Of a stretch of DNA of 64,000 nt, positions 1 through 6,802 are shown piece after piece. The notes beneath the pieces are model-generated. The model was given only the letters and a program-made list of their open reading frames with translations, did not search any database and had not been told where the DNA came from. The stretch is taken from the NCBI GenBank assembly GCA_029008095.1, contig JAQXJB010000038.1, positions 1-64,000 on the forward strand. Reading direction: 5' to 3'. A program made the translations under genes and the position numbers. How positions within the stretch are numbered: the first letter of the stretch is position 1; each line of letters opens with the position of its first letter. Source of the DNA: Clostridiales bacterium. Its GTDB lineage: Bacteria; Bacillota; Clostridia; Oscillospirales; Oscillospiraceae.

Positions 1-41
1 CAGTTGTTAGGGGCATCTCTTGCTCGATAACTGGCTCTCAT
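1..41 (-). CDS. 5' end of an unidentified protein, cut by the window edge
   Basis: Only the first 13 codons are inside the window (reading MRASYRARDAPNN). The start is well supported: an AAAGGAGGTG Shine-Dalgarno sequence (complement of 45-54) lies a few bases before the ATG at 41-39. The peptide is too short to identify. A perfect 16-bp hairpin (71-107) lies in its presumed leader, and the gene sits downstream of the initiator tRNA terminator on the same strand. Confidence 0.5.
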   Translation of the reverse strand, partial: MRASYRARDAPNN

Positions 42-70
42 AAGCACCTCCTTTTGCCCGTCAGCCATCA

Positions 71-107
71 AAAGAGGTTTTTACTACATTTTAGTAAAAA
101 CCTCTTT
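71..107. other. Perfect 16-bp inverted repeat in a leader region
   Basis: AAAGAGGTTTTTACTA (71-86) and its exact reverse complement (92-107) are separated by five bases. No convincing T-run follows on either strand, so it may be a leader hairpin of the reverse-strand gene starting at 41 rather than a terminator. A second, looser hairpin (GGGCAGA paired with TCTGCCC, about 145-181) lies next to it. Confidence 0.5.
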
Positions 108-271
108 GTTTACAAAAAGTTCACAATTAAGGGAATTAAAAATGGGCAGACCTCTCGAGAAATCCTCGAAAAATCTGCCCAAAACACTCTGCAATTAAGT
201 TCAAATCCGGTCGAACACCCCTCTGACGGGGATAGGTATCTATTTTTCCCACTTGCTCATCCGGGTACGAA

Positions 272-304
272 AAAACCCAGAAACCGTTGCGGTTTCTGGG
301 TTTT
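272..304 (-). terminator. Intrinsic terminator of the initiator tRNA
   Basis: A 14-bp stem (AAAACCCAGAAACC pairing with GGTTTCTGGGTTTT) has a five-base loop. Read on the reverse strand it ends in a run of T and lies about 30 bases past the tRNA 3' end. Confidence 0.8.
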
Positions 305-335
305 CCGTTGGGGTATTCATTTATACCCCATAATA

Positions 336-413
<78 letters not shown>

Positions 414-451
414 ATATAAAATTATGCTTCCGTTTTCCCGGTTGCTATGAT

Positions 452-480
452 ATAATAGCATAGTTATGTGGTATTGTCAA
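452..480 (-). promoter_or_regulatory. Promoter of the initiator tRNA
   Basis: On the reverse strand a perfect TTGACA -35 box (480-475), a 17-base spacer and a TATTAT -10 box (457-452) lie about 40 bases before the tRNA 5' end. Confidence 0.75.
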
Positions 481-531
481 GCATTTTTATCTCATAATCC
501 TCAGACAGATTTCGACAAAGGAGATGTCAGC

Positions 532-1251
532 ATGAAAAAGCTTGCTCTCGTGACCGGCGGCTCCCGTGGAATCGGCCGGGAAATATGCAGGCTTCTGGCT
601 CGTGACGGCTGGACCGTTGCTGTAAACTACAATACTTCCGAGGCAGCGGCGCTGGAGCTGGCAGCGGAAACAGGCGGTATAGCCGTGGGCGGCAATGTGG
701 CTTCCCCCGCTGACGTGGAGGCGATGTTCAAGAAAATCGCCTCCGAGCTTGGCGAGGTTTCCCTGCTGGTAAACAACGCCGGTATCGGCGAATACGGCCT
801 TTTTACCGACCTCAGCTACGAGCGCTGGAACGAGCTGCTGTCTGTAAATCTCGGCGGCGCGTTCAACTGCTGCAAGGCAGCCATCCCGGCTATGGTGAGG
901 AAAAAATCCGGCTGCATAATCAACATAGCCTCCATGTGGGGCGAGGTCGGAGCATCCTGCGAGGCGGCCTACTCCGTAACAAAGGCCGGACTGATCGGCA
1001 TGACCAAGGCTCTCGCCAAAGAGCTGGGGCCTTCGGGCATAAGGGTAAACGCAGTTTCTCCCGGCTGCATCGAAACGGAGATGATGGCCCGCTTCTCCCC
1101 GGCCGAGCGCGAGGCTCTCGCCGAGGAAACGCCCCTTGGTATGATAGGCCAGCCGTCAGACGCAGCAGAGGCCGTGCGATTTCTCGCCTCAGACGCCGCC
1201 CGCTTCATAACAGGTCAGATTCTCGGAGTAAACGGCGGTTTCGTTATATAA
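532..1251 (+). CDS. Short-chain dehydrogenase/reductase, FabG/YmfI-like
   Basis: This 239-residue Rossmann-fold NAD(P)-dependent oxidoreductase has the classical SDR layout: TGGSRGIG cofactor loop at residues 9-16, NNAG in the middle, and the active-site pair in YSVTK, followed by the PGxIxTEM segment. Family length is typical. FabG-like members reduce 3-oxoacyl-ACP in fatty acid synthesis; a second clostridial/bacillar group (YmfI) is annotated as elongation factor P 5-aminopentanone reductase, and the stand-alone position outside a fab cluster makes that alternative reasonable. I chose the ATG at 532 because AAAGGAG lies just upstream; a longer reading from 466 has no ribosome binding site. 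The AEC transporter follows on the same strand behind a structured repeat, so the two may once have been a tight operon. Confidence 0.85.
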   Translation: MKKLALVTGGSRGIGREICRLLARDGWTVAVNYNTSEAAALELAAETGGIAVGGNVASPADVEAMFKKIASELGEVSLLVNNAGIGEYGLFTDLSYERWNELLSVNLGGAFNCCKAAIPAMVRKKSGCIINIASMWGEVGASCEAAYSVTKAGLIGMTKALAKELGPSGIRVNAVSPGCIETEMMARFSPAEREALAEETPLGMIGQPSDAAEAVRFLASDAARFITGQILGVNGGFVI

Positions 1252-1267
1252 AACAAATGAGGTAATC

Positions 1268-1400
1268 GTGTGAAAAATCACACTATCTTGATCAAATGCC
1301 CATCGCCTCGCCCTTCGGGCAACCGGCGATGATGGCAAAAATTCTCCATGCGGAGGAGAATTTTTATAACTATTTGTGCGGTGCTGCCGCATGGAGGATT
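1268..1400 (+). repeat. Structured RBS-associated repeat, copy 1 (type A)
   Basis: The copy begins with the palindrome GTGTGAAAAATCACAC. It then forms a stem (ATCGCC with GGCGAT) around a GCCC-TTC-GGGC hairpin and ends in a 12-bp stem (AATTCTCCATGC with GCATGGAGGATT, one wobble). The GGAGG in the last strand is the ribosome binding site of the AEC gene whose ATG follows three bases later. Directly before the element is GAGGT, itself a good Shine-Dalgarno sequence, then AATC and GTG-TGA. Nearly identical to copy 4 (32433-32565). Confidence 0.85.
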
Positions 1401-1403
1401 ATT

Positions 1404-2330
1404 ATGGTTGAAAGTTTTCAGATAGTCGGCCTGCAGGTGCTCATACTCTTCGTTCTGATGGCCGTTGGCTTCGCGGCCCGTAAGTTCAAAATACTCACTC
1501 CTGAAGGCATCAAATGCATCACCGAGCTGATGTTATATATCGTTACCCCCTGTCTGCTCATAAACGCCTTCCAGAAGGAGTTTGACCCTTCCCTGCTTTC
1601 AGGCTTTTTGATCTCAACCGCAGCCGCGGTAGTCTGCCATCTGATAGCTATCGGCCTTGGCATCCTCCTCATCCGTGACAAGGACAAGGCCCGGCGCAGT
1701 GTATTTCGCTTCGGCATAGTATTCTCTAACTGCGGCTATATGTCGCTGCCGCTGCAGCAGGCGCTGCTTGGCAGCGAGGCCGTATTTTACGGCGCATCCT
1801 ACATAGCCGCCTTCAACGTCTTTCTCTGGACCTACGGTCTTGGTCTGATGTGCAACGGCAAGGAGCGCATTTCCCTGAAGAAGGCCATCATCAACCCCGG
1901 CATGCTCAGCGTGATAATCGGTTTGCTGTTGTTCTTCCTCTCCATCGATCTGCCGGATATCATCGGCAAACCCATAGAATACCTTTCCGCGCTGAACACC
2001 CCTGTTCCTATGATGATAATAGGCTATCACATGGCCAATTTAGACTTCAAGAGCGTACTTCGCAGCAAGGGCGAATATCTGATGGTGGTAGCCCGCCTTA
2101 TCATAATGCCGCTGATAATGCTGGGCGGTCTCTACCTTGTGGGCATACGCGGTACCCTGCTGGTATCCTGCGTCATCTCCGCCAGCGCGCCAATGGCGGC
2201 AATCGGAACAATGTTCGCTTCCAAATACGACGGCGAAGCGGAGCTTTCCGCAAGCTGCGTGGCAGTCTCCACCCTTCTTTCCATAATTACGATGACTTTG
2301 ATAGTGGGACTTGCCACTTTTGTGGCATAG
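1404..2330 (+). CDS. AEC-family auxin efflux carrier-like transporter
   Basis: A 308-residue membrane protein of the AEC (auxin efflux carrier, Mem_trans) family. It has about ten hydrophobic segments in two halves, with typical patterns: LTPEGIKCITELMLYIVTPC near the N-terminus, FSNCGYMSLPL in the middle and SASAPMAAIGTMFA near the end. Family members export or exchange organic acids such as malate or malonate; the substrate here cannot be read. The true start is the ATG at 1404, preceded by ATGGAGGATT. An in-frame extension to 1296 exists only because the upstream repeat (1268-1400) happens to be open, and should not be taken as protein. If the repeat stem folds, it would sequester the ribosome binding site of this gene. 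Confidence 0.85.
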   Translation: MVESFQIVGLQVLILFVLMAVGFAARKFKILTPEGIKCITELMLYIVTPCLLINAFQKEFDPSLLSGFLISTAAAVVCHLIAIGLGILLIRDKDKARRSVFRFGIVFSNCGYMSLPLQQALLGSEAVFYGASYIAAFNVFLWTYGLGLMCNGKERISLKKAIINPGMLSVIIGLLLFFLSIDLPDIIGKPIEYLSALNTPVPMMIIGYHMANLDFKSVLRSKGEYLMVVARLIIMPLIMLGGLYLVGIRGTLLVSCVISASAPMAAIGTMFASKYDGEAELSASCVAVSTLLSIITMTLIVGLATFVA

Positions 2331-2340
2331 CCGCTCTTCT

Positions 2341-3219
2341 TTATATTCTCTTTACCGCCCTAAGCTCGATGTAACCGCGTTCACCGCGGGGCTCCAACTG
2401 GATACGGGGATTTTCGTTATCCCATTCAAAGCCGATAACGCTGGGGTCATAGCTGTTAATGGCCTGCTGCACCGCCTGAATGGCTTCGCTGAAATCCTCC
2501 TCCCGGAAGGGCTGGCCCTGGAACATCAGATATTCCGCCTCCGGCAGCCGGATGGTATCAAAGCCCTCGGGAACGGCTCCCAGATAATCCGTCTCTTCTT
2601 CCACACCCTGCACATAGGTGGAGGTATCGGGCTTTCTGTATTTTTCTGGAAGCCACATACATACCGGTTCGCCGCACAGAGAGCGCATACTCATAAGTAT
2701 GCCCCACACATCGCATCCTACCTCTTCACAATAGGAATAATACTCGTCCGCAGTGACTGCCCGCTTAATGATACACAGCCGCTCCGGCTTGCGTATCGCC
2801 TGAACAAAAATGCTTTGGGTATTGGACATATCTACCTTCTCCTTTACTAATTTTTTATATTTCACTCCATATGGAACGAAAAGCGTAATTGGCTCCGGCA
2901 TCTTGGCGTATTCGTTGGGATTGAGGCCGAACTCCCGGAAAAACGCTCTGGTAAACGTATCCACATTTCCAAAGCCCAGTTCAAAGGCAACATCAATGAT
3001 CCGGCACCGCTCATCCCGAAGCCGCATCGCCGCGCGGGATAAGCGCAGCTTCCGGATATATTCCGCAGGCGTCATGGCGGTATACTCCCGGAACAGGCGG
3101 TAGGAATACCAGGGCGAAAACATTGCCGCCTGCGCGAGTTCGGACAGCTTGATATCTTTGTCCAAATTTTCGCTGATATAGTCCTGCATCCGCTGCACAG
3201 CCAAAATTTGCTCATTCAT
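2341..3219 (-). CDS. AraC-family regulator with GyrI-like effector domain
   Basis: A 292-residue transcription regulator. Residues 1-105 form the two helix-turn-helix motifs of AraC proteins (LSELAQAAMFSPWYSYRLFRE and IIDVAFELGFGNVDTFTRAFFREFG). The remainder, from about residue 130, resembles the GyrI/BmrR-like small-molecule-binding fold found in SoxS/Rob-like regulators (KPERLCIIKR... EAEYLMFQGQ). Such proteins sense drugs or amphipathic compounds and activate efflux genes. It converges with the AEC gene (10 bases apart). The ATG at 3219 is used because an ATG at 3229 hits a stop within four codons. Structured repeat copy 2 (3228-3368) forms its leader and supplies GGGGGA as the ribosome binding site. 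The regulated genes are unknown; the ABC pair starting at 5305 is a candidate. Confidence 0.85.
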   Translation of the reverse strand: MNEQILAVQRMQDYISENLDKDIKLSELAQAAMFSPWYSYRLFREYTAMTPAEYIRKLRLSRAAMRLRDERCRIIDVAFELGFGNVDTFTRAFFREFGLNPNEYAKMPEPITLFVPYGVKYKKLVKEKVDMSNTQSIFVQAIRKPERLCIIKRAVTADEYYSYCEEVGCDVWGILMSMRSLCGEPVCMWLPEKYRKPDTSTYVQGVEEETDYLGAVPEGFDTIRLPEAEYLMFQGQPFREEDFSEAIQAVQQAINSYDPSVIGFEWDNENPRIQLEPRGERGYIELRAVKRI

Positions 3220-3227
3220 GCAGTTTC

Positions 3228-3368
3228 ATCCCCCATTCCGCCGCTATGCGCGGCATAAGTAGTAATGAAATACTCCCCCGGCGAAATGGGGGATGATTGC
3301 CATCATCTGCGGTTGCCGCAAAGCGGCGAGCAGATGGGCTTCAAATAATATAGTGTGATTTTTCACAC
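3228..3368 (-). repeat. Structured RBS-associated repeat, copy 2 (type B)
   Basis: On the reverse strand: AAAGGAGCA, then GTGTGAAAAATCACAC, a stem (ATCTGC with GCAGAT) around GCCGC-TTT-GCGGC, and a closing 10-bp stem (ATCCCCCATT with AATGGGGGAT) containing a GCCGC hairpin. The GGGGGA of the last strand precedes the AraC start at 3219. Compared with type A the stems differ on both sides in a compensatory way. Confidence 0.85.
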
Positions 3369-3431
3369 TGCTCCTTTCGTATCCATTCTAACTCATTTGC
3401 CGGAATTTTTCTCGACTTTCCTTGCTGAGTT

Positions 3432-3471
3432 AAAAAAAACAGGACACGCCGCTCAAAAACCGGCGTGTCCT
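3432..3471 (-). terminator. Terminator of the ABC-2 exporter operon
   Basis: An 11-bp stem (AGGACACGCCG with CGGCGTGTCCT) is followed on the reverse strand by eight T residues, 20 bases past the permease stop codon. Confidence 0.85.
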
Positions 3472-3491
3472 TTCTCTTTTTTACCGCTTCC

Positions 3492-4394
3492 TTATTTTTG
3501 TTTTTTCCCGAACAGCACATTCAGTATGACGTATAGGGCGACAGCAGCAGCTATGAAGCTCACAAGGATTATGTACATATGGCTCAGTTCCACCTTCTCC
3601 CCGAAGAAGTACAGATTGCAGTCCACGCTGTCCTTGATGGCTTCAACGACCTCCGAGGGAAAGCCTTGAGCGCCCATTTCCTCAAATACGCCCCGCAGCG
3701 CATGGTTGCGCAGCAGGCTGGTGCCGTAGGTACCCGGCAGGAAGGATATGACCTTCTGCAAGCCCTCGGAGAACTGGGAAATAGGCATATAGGCTCCGCA
3801 GACGAAACCGTAGCCCGCGCTGACGATGGTTCCAACAGCGGAGGCCTGACCATTCGTAGAAAGGCCGAAATTGACGCAGGAGGAAAGTGCCGTACCGAAC
3901 AGCACAAGCAAAACAATATCAAGCAGAAGCAGCGCCACATCTCCCGCAGTGAGATACCAGCCCACGCAGGCCAGATACCCAAGGCAGACACCTGCTGCGA
4001 TGAAGCATATCAGAAGAGTAGACAGAAGCGTGGACAGATAATAGCTCAGGGCCAAGGTGCTGTTTTTCAGGGGAGCAATGGTGAGATCACGGCGAGCTCC
4101 GGTGATTTTATCCTGCACCATCAGGAGGTTGGAGCAGAAGGCCACTGTCACGCAGCTCACCGCCAGCAGCGAGGACACAAGCTCGCCGCCCACGCAGCCG
4201 CCGATCAGCTTGTCGGATACCGTGGCCCCCGCCGCTTTCAGGGCGCTGCGGAATGTCTCATCGTAGACATTGCTCAGAAAGGTGCCATACAGCACTAAAA
4301 GGATAATAGGGGTGATCAGAGAGGCGAAAAACATTCCCTTGTCCTTGAAATACAATTTGGTGTTGCGCCGTACCAGCGCGCCAAGTCCGGTCAT
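3492..4394 (-). CDS. ABC-2 type transporter permease
   Basis: A 300-residue integral membrane protein. After a short cytosolic N-terminus (RRNTKLYFKDKG) come six predicted membrane spans, with the large extracytoplasmic loop after the first span and a smaller one before the last, as in ABC-2 permeases that export drugs, antibiotics or lipids. The start codon overlaps the stop of the ATPase gene by four bases (ATGA), showing translational coupling. It would form a homodimer with two copies of the neighbouring ATPase. Substrate unknown. The nearby AraC/GyrI-type regulator hints at a hydrophobic drug-like compound, which is inference from position only. Confidence 0.85.
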   Translation of the reverse strand: MTGLGALVRRNTKLYFKDKGMFFASLITPIILLVLYGTFLSNVYDETFRSALKAAGATVSDKLIGGCVGGELVSSLLAVSCVTVAFCSNLLMVQDKITGARRDLTIAPLKNSTLALSYYLSTLLSTLLICFIAAGVCLGYLACVGWYLTAGDVALLLLDIVLLVLFGTALSSCVNFGLSTNGQASAVGTIVSAGYGFVCGAYMPISQFSEGLQKVISFLPGTYGTSLLRNHALRGVFEEMGAQGFPSEVVEAIKDSVDCNLYFFGEKVELSHMYIILVSFIAAAVALYVILNVLFGKKQK

Positions 4395-5305
4395 TTCCCC
4401 GTCCCTCCTATCAGCTGCTTGCCTGTTACGGCCAGGAACACATCGTCCATTTTACCCTTGGTTATCTCATAGTCCCGGAAAATCTCCGGATATTTCAAAA
4501 TCAGCTCCGTGGCAGCAGCGGTGTTGGGAACCGATACACGGTAAGCGTCCCGGATATGCTCGTAGGGCGCGCCAAGCTTTTTGATCTGCGTTTCTTCTTC
4601 GCCGTAAATGGTTATAAAGTCCCCTGTATATGCGTTTTTCATAGCCAACGGCGTTCCCTCCGCGGCTATCCTTCCCTTATCCAGAATGATCACATAGTCC
4701 GCGTCCGCAGCCTCCTCCATATAGTGAGTAGTGAGAAACACGGTCAGGTTTTCATTGCGCCGCAGATCGCCTATGACCCGCCACAGGGTGCTTCTGGTCT
4801 GAGGGTCAAGCCCCGTGGTTGGCTCATCCAGTATCAGTATCCTTGGCCGGTGCAGCAAGGCTCTGGCGATATCTATTCTGCGCCGCTGGCCACCTGAGAG
4901 CTTGCCCACAGTGCGCTTCAGCAGATCTTCAAATTCCAGCAGCTTTGCAAGCTCCAAAAGCCGCTTCTGAAAGCTCTTGCCCCGGATTCCGTACAGCGCC
5001 GCCCGGCTTTCCAGATTGTCCCGGACGGAGAGATCCTTATCCAACACGGAATTCTGGAACACCACGCCCAGACTGCGCTTGATGCTGTCAGCATCCTTGT
5101 CCAGATCGACGCCGCCAATATGTACCGTGCCGGAATCCTTGGCAAGCTGACCGCACATAATGTTGATGGAGGTGGATTTTCCCGCGCCGTTGATGCCGAG
5201 AAAGGCAAACAGCTCACCCTCTTTGACGCGGAAGCTCAGATCCTGCACAGCCTTTACTTCTCCAAAGCTCTTGCTCAAATGGTCTATTTCAATTATATTG
5301 CTCAT
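4391..5305 (-). CDS. ABC transporter ATP-binding protein (DrrA/NatA-like)
   Basis: A 304-residue ATPase with Walker A GINGAGKS, Q-loop VVFQNSVLD, signature LSGGQRRR, Walker B LILDEPTTGLD and H-loop TTHYME, all canonical. The C-terminal 80 residues form the extra domain of DrrA/NatA-type exporters, ending in DDVFLAVTGK. I set the start at the ATG at 5305 (MSNIIEID), where the conserved domain begins; the in-frame ATG at 5323 adds six unconserved residues. Cotranscribed with the ABC-2 permease. Confidence 0.88.
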   Translation of the reverse strand: MSNIIEIDHLSKSFGEVKAVQDLSFRVKEGELFAFLGINGAGKSTSINIMCGQLAKDSGTVHIGGVDLDKDADSIKRSLGVVFQNSVLDKDLSVRDNLESRAALYGIRGKSFQKRLLELAKLLEFEDLLKRTVGKLSGGQRRRIDIARALLHRPRILILDEPTTGLDPQTRSTLWRVIGDLRRNENLTVFLTTHYMEEAADADYVIILDKGRIAAEGTPLAMKNAYTGDFITIYGEEETQIKKLGAPYEHIRDAYRVSVPNTAAATELILKYPEIFRDYEITKGKMDDVFLAVTGKQLIGGTGK

Positions 5306-5343
5306 TATTTTACTCCAATCCAATGTTCTCCGCGCTTACAGCA

Positions 5344-5358
5344 GCGGGAATCGAACCC
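5344..5358 (-). other. tRNA T-arm-like fragment
   Basis: On the reverse strand CGGGTTCGATTCCCG forms a perfect five-pair T-stem with a canonical TTCGATT loop, preceded by a variable-loop-like GTCGGCA. No matching 5' acceptor strand, D-arm or CCA was found, so this is not a complete tRNA. It may be the 3' remnant of a tRNA disrupted by an old integration, or coincidence. Confidence 0.3.
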
Positions 5359-5383
5359 GTGCCGACGCTCGGAGTACAGTAGG

Positions 5384-5578
5384 TCAATAGTTTCCCGGTC
5401 TGCGCGGAATGACGATAGCAGCTATGATATAAGCGAGTATGCCGCTGCCGCCCAGCGCGCAGAACAGCACCCAGGCCAGTCTCACAATGGTAGGGTCAAT
5501 GTCAAAATATTCCGCGATGCCGCCGCATACGCCGTCAAGCATTTTGTTTTCATTGGATTTATACAGTCTCTTTTTCAT
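5384..5578 (-). CDS. PspC domain protein
   Basis: A 64-residue protein made of one PspC domain: KRLYKSNENKMLDGVCGGIAEYF followed by DPTIVRLAWVLF and a single hydrophobic span ending in VIPRRP. PspC proteins sit in the cytoplasmic membrane; in proteobacteria PspC relays envelope stress, while small clostridial versions are uncharacterised. The ATG at 5578 follows GGAGGG; a longer frame to 5644 has no ribosome binding site. No psp partners lie nearby. Confidence 0.85.
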   Translation of the reverse strand: MKKRLYKSNENKMLDGVCGGIAEYFDIDPTIVRLAWVLFCALGGSGILAYIIAAIVIPRRPGNY

Positions 5579-5680
5579 AATAATCCCTCCGATTTTTTGT
5601 TTCCCACTAATTAGTAAAATAATATTCATAAGGCCGCAGCCCAATAGATACCGCCCTAATTTTTCGCGTATATGCCTTTC

Positions 5681-6595
5681 TTACTTGACCCACTGTAAAA
5701 ACGGGGTCAGGTTCATTTGAACATAATCCTCAGGCTCTGTGGTATAGGTCATATCTATCATTTCCTTGTCTTCCAGCTTCAGCGTGGTGACGAAGCTATC
5801 CTGCCAGTCTGAGGAACCCAGATTGGCAAATTTGAAGCCGCCTGCATAGTAATAGCGGTTTCTTTCTGTACTGTCGAACAGCAGCAGGGGCACGCCCTCG
5901 TCATCCAGCGTATACAGGGTGAAAATCATTTTCCCGAAGAAATCGTCCTCCACCATTGAGCCTATGGCCAGTTCGGCAGTTCCGTCGCCATCCAGATCCG
6001 TGACCGTATAGCCGATTTCTTCCAGCGGCTTCCCGTGATGGCTTTCCGCCACCATGTAATTCAGCCCCGCTCCTATCAACCGTTCCGCATCCCAGCCCTC
6101 GGCCAGAGCCGTGTAGTATTCGCCGATAACGGTGGCATACGCCTCCATAGTGCCGGGCTTATCTGCAGGAGAGGGAACTCTGTTCTCCGTATCATTCGCA
6201 GCAGTCTGTTCCGATGCATTCCATATGGAGCGTTCGTCCGCGCCTGTCTTAACAATTACCTCTTTGATCTCGCCTTTTGTGGGTATGGTGATGTCAAAAT
6301 CGCCGGTCTCAAATATGCCGAACAAGGAGCTGAATTTGAAGCCCACATAGAGCCTGCCGTCCTTTTCCTCCGCATGGCAGCCCAGAAACCCCTCCGGGAA
6401 GGAGCCCGGATAGAAGCCGGTAATCCTCACCTGTCCATCTGTCACTTCTACACTTTCGATGCCTGCACTCTGGCAGGCATTGAAGCCGCCAAGCTTCCAG
6501 CCGTACCGGCCAATCAGGAAAACGGCCAGTAAAACCGCTAATACAACAGCCAGCGCGATAATAAGCTTTTTAAATTTTGATTTTTTTGTATTCAC
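5681..6595 (-). CDS. Membrane-anchored protein with a DxDGDG calcium-like loop
   Basis: About 304 residues. A basic stretch (KKSKFKK) is followed by one membrane span (LIIALAVVLAVLLAVFLIG), so the rest is probably outside the cell. Residues 25-120 hold a small domain of beta-rich character. The C-terminal part resembles clostridial surface proteins with a TDLDGDGTAEL loop, similar to EF-hand/FG-GAP calcium sites. I favour the GTG start at 6595 because GGGGGA lies eight bases upstream; the ATG at 6652 gives 19 more residues but lacks a ribosome binding site. I do not recognise a specific function. It may depend on its own promoter, as the PspC gene lies 100 bases downstream. Confidence 0.6.
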   Translation of the reverse strand: MNTKKSKFKKLIIALAVVLAVLLAVFLIGRYGWKLGGFNACQSAGIESVEVTDGQVRITGFYPGSFPEGFLGCHAEEKDGRLYVGFKFSSLFGIFETGDFDITIPTKGEIKEVIVKTGADERSIWNASEQTAANDTENRVPSPADKPGTMEAYATVIGEYYTALAEGWDAERLIGAGLNYMVAESHHGKPLEEIGYTVTDLDGDGTAELAIGSMVEDDFFGKMIFTLYTLDDEGVPLLLFDSTERNRYYYAGGFKFANLGSSDWQDSFVTTLKLEDKEMIDMTYTTEPEDYVQMNLTPFLQWVK

Positions 6596-6743
6596 AGGAT
6601 ATATCCCCCAGTATTTTTTTGACCATTCATGCTTACAGACAAGCATTTTCAAATCTTTATCCGTATTATATGCAATATTCTGTTTTGCCGATAGGCATAT
6701 TTTTCAGAAGAATGTGTTTGTTTTATAGATTGTACCGCACTAT

Positions 6744-6785
6744 GAAAAGCAGACAGCCGGACGGCTCCCGCAGCCCGGCTGTCTG
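6744..6785 (-). terminator. Terminator of the carA-carB/dapF operon
   Basis: An 11-bp stem (CAGACAGCCGG with CCGGCTGTCTG) lies 18 bases after the fusion gene stop, followed on the reverse strand by CTTTTC. Confidence 0.7.
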
Positions 6786-6802
6786 TCACGATTATTTAGT
6801 TC

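Noticed and set aside
205..235. GTTCAAATCC near the initiator tRNA as an attachment-site repeat of its T-arm
   Set aside because: It is in the opposite orientation to the tRNA and only ten bases match; no integrase is seen.
1268..1283. GTGTGAAAAATCACAC as a CRP/FNR-type operator
   Set aside because: TGTGA and TCACA are spaced by four, not six, bases, and the palindrome occurs only as the fixed start of the structured repeat.
1296..1400. Repeat considered as a fluoride or other known riboswitch
   Set aside because: GATGATGGC and AACC resemble parts of known aptamers, but the order and stems do not fit, and the genes are unrelated.
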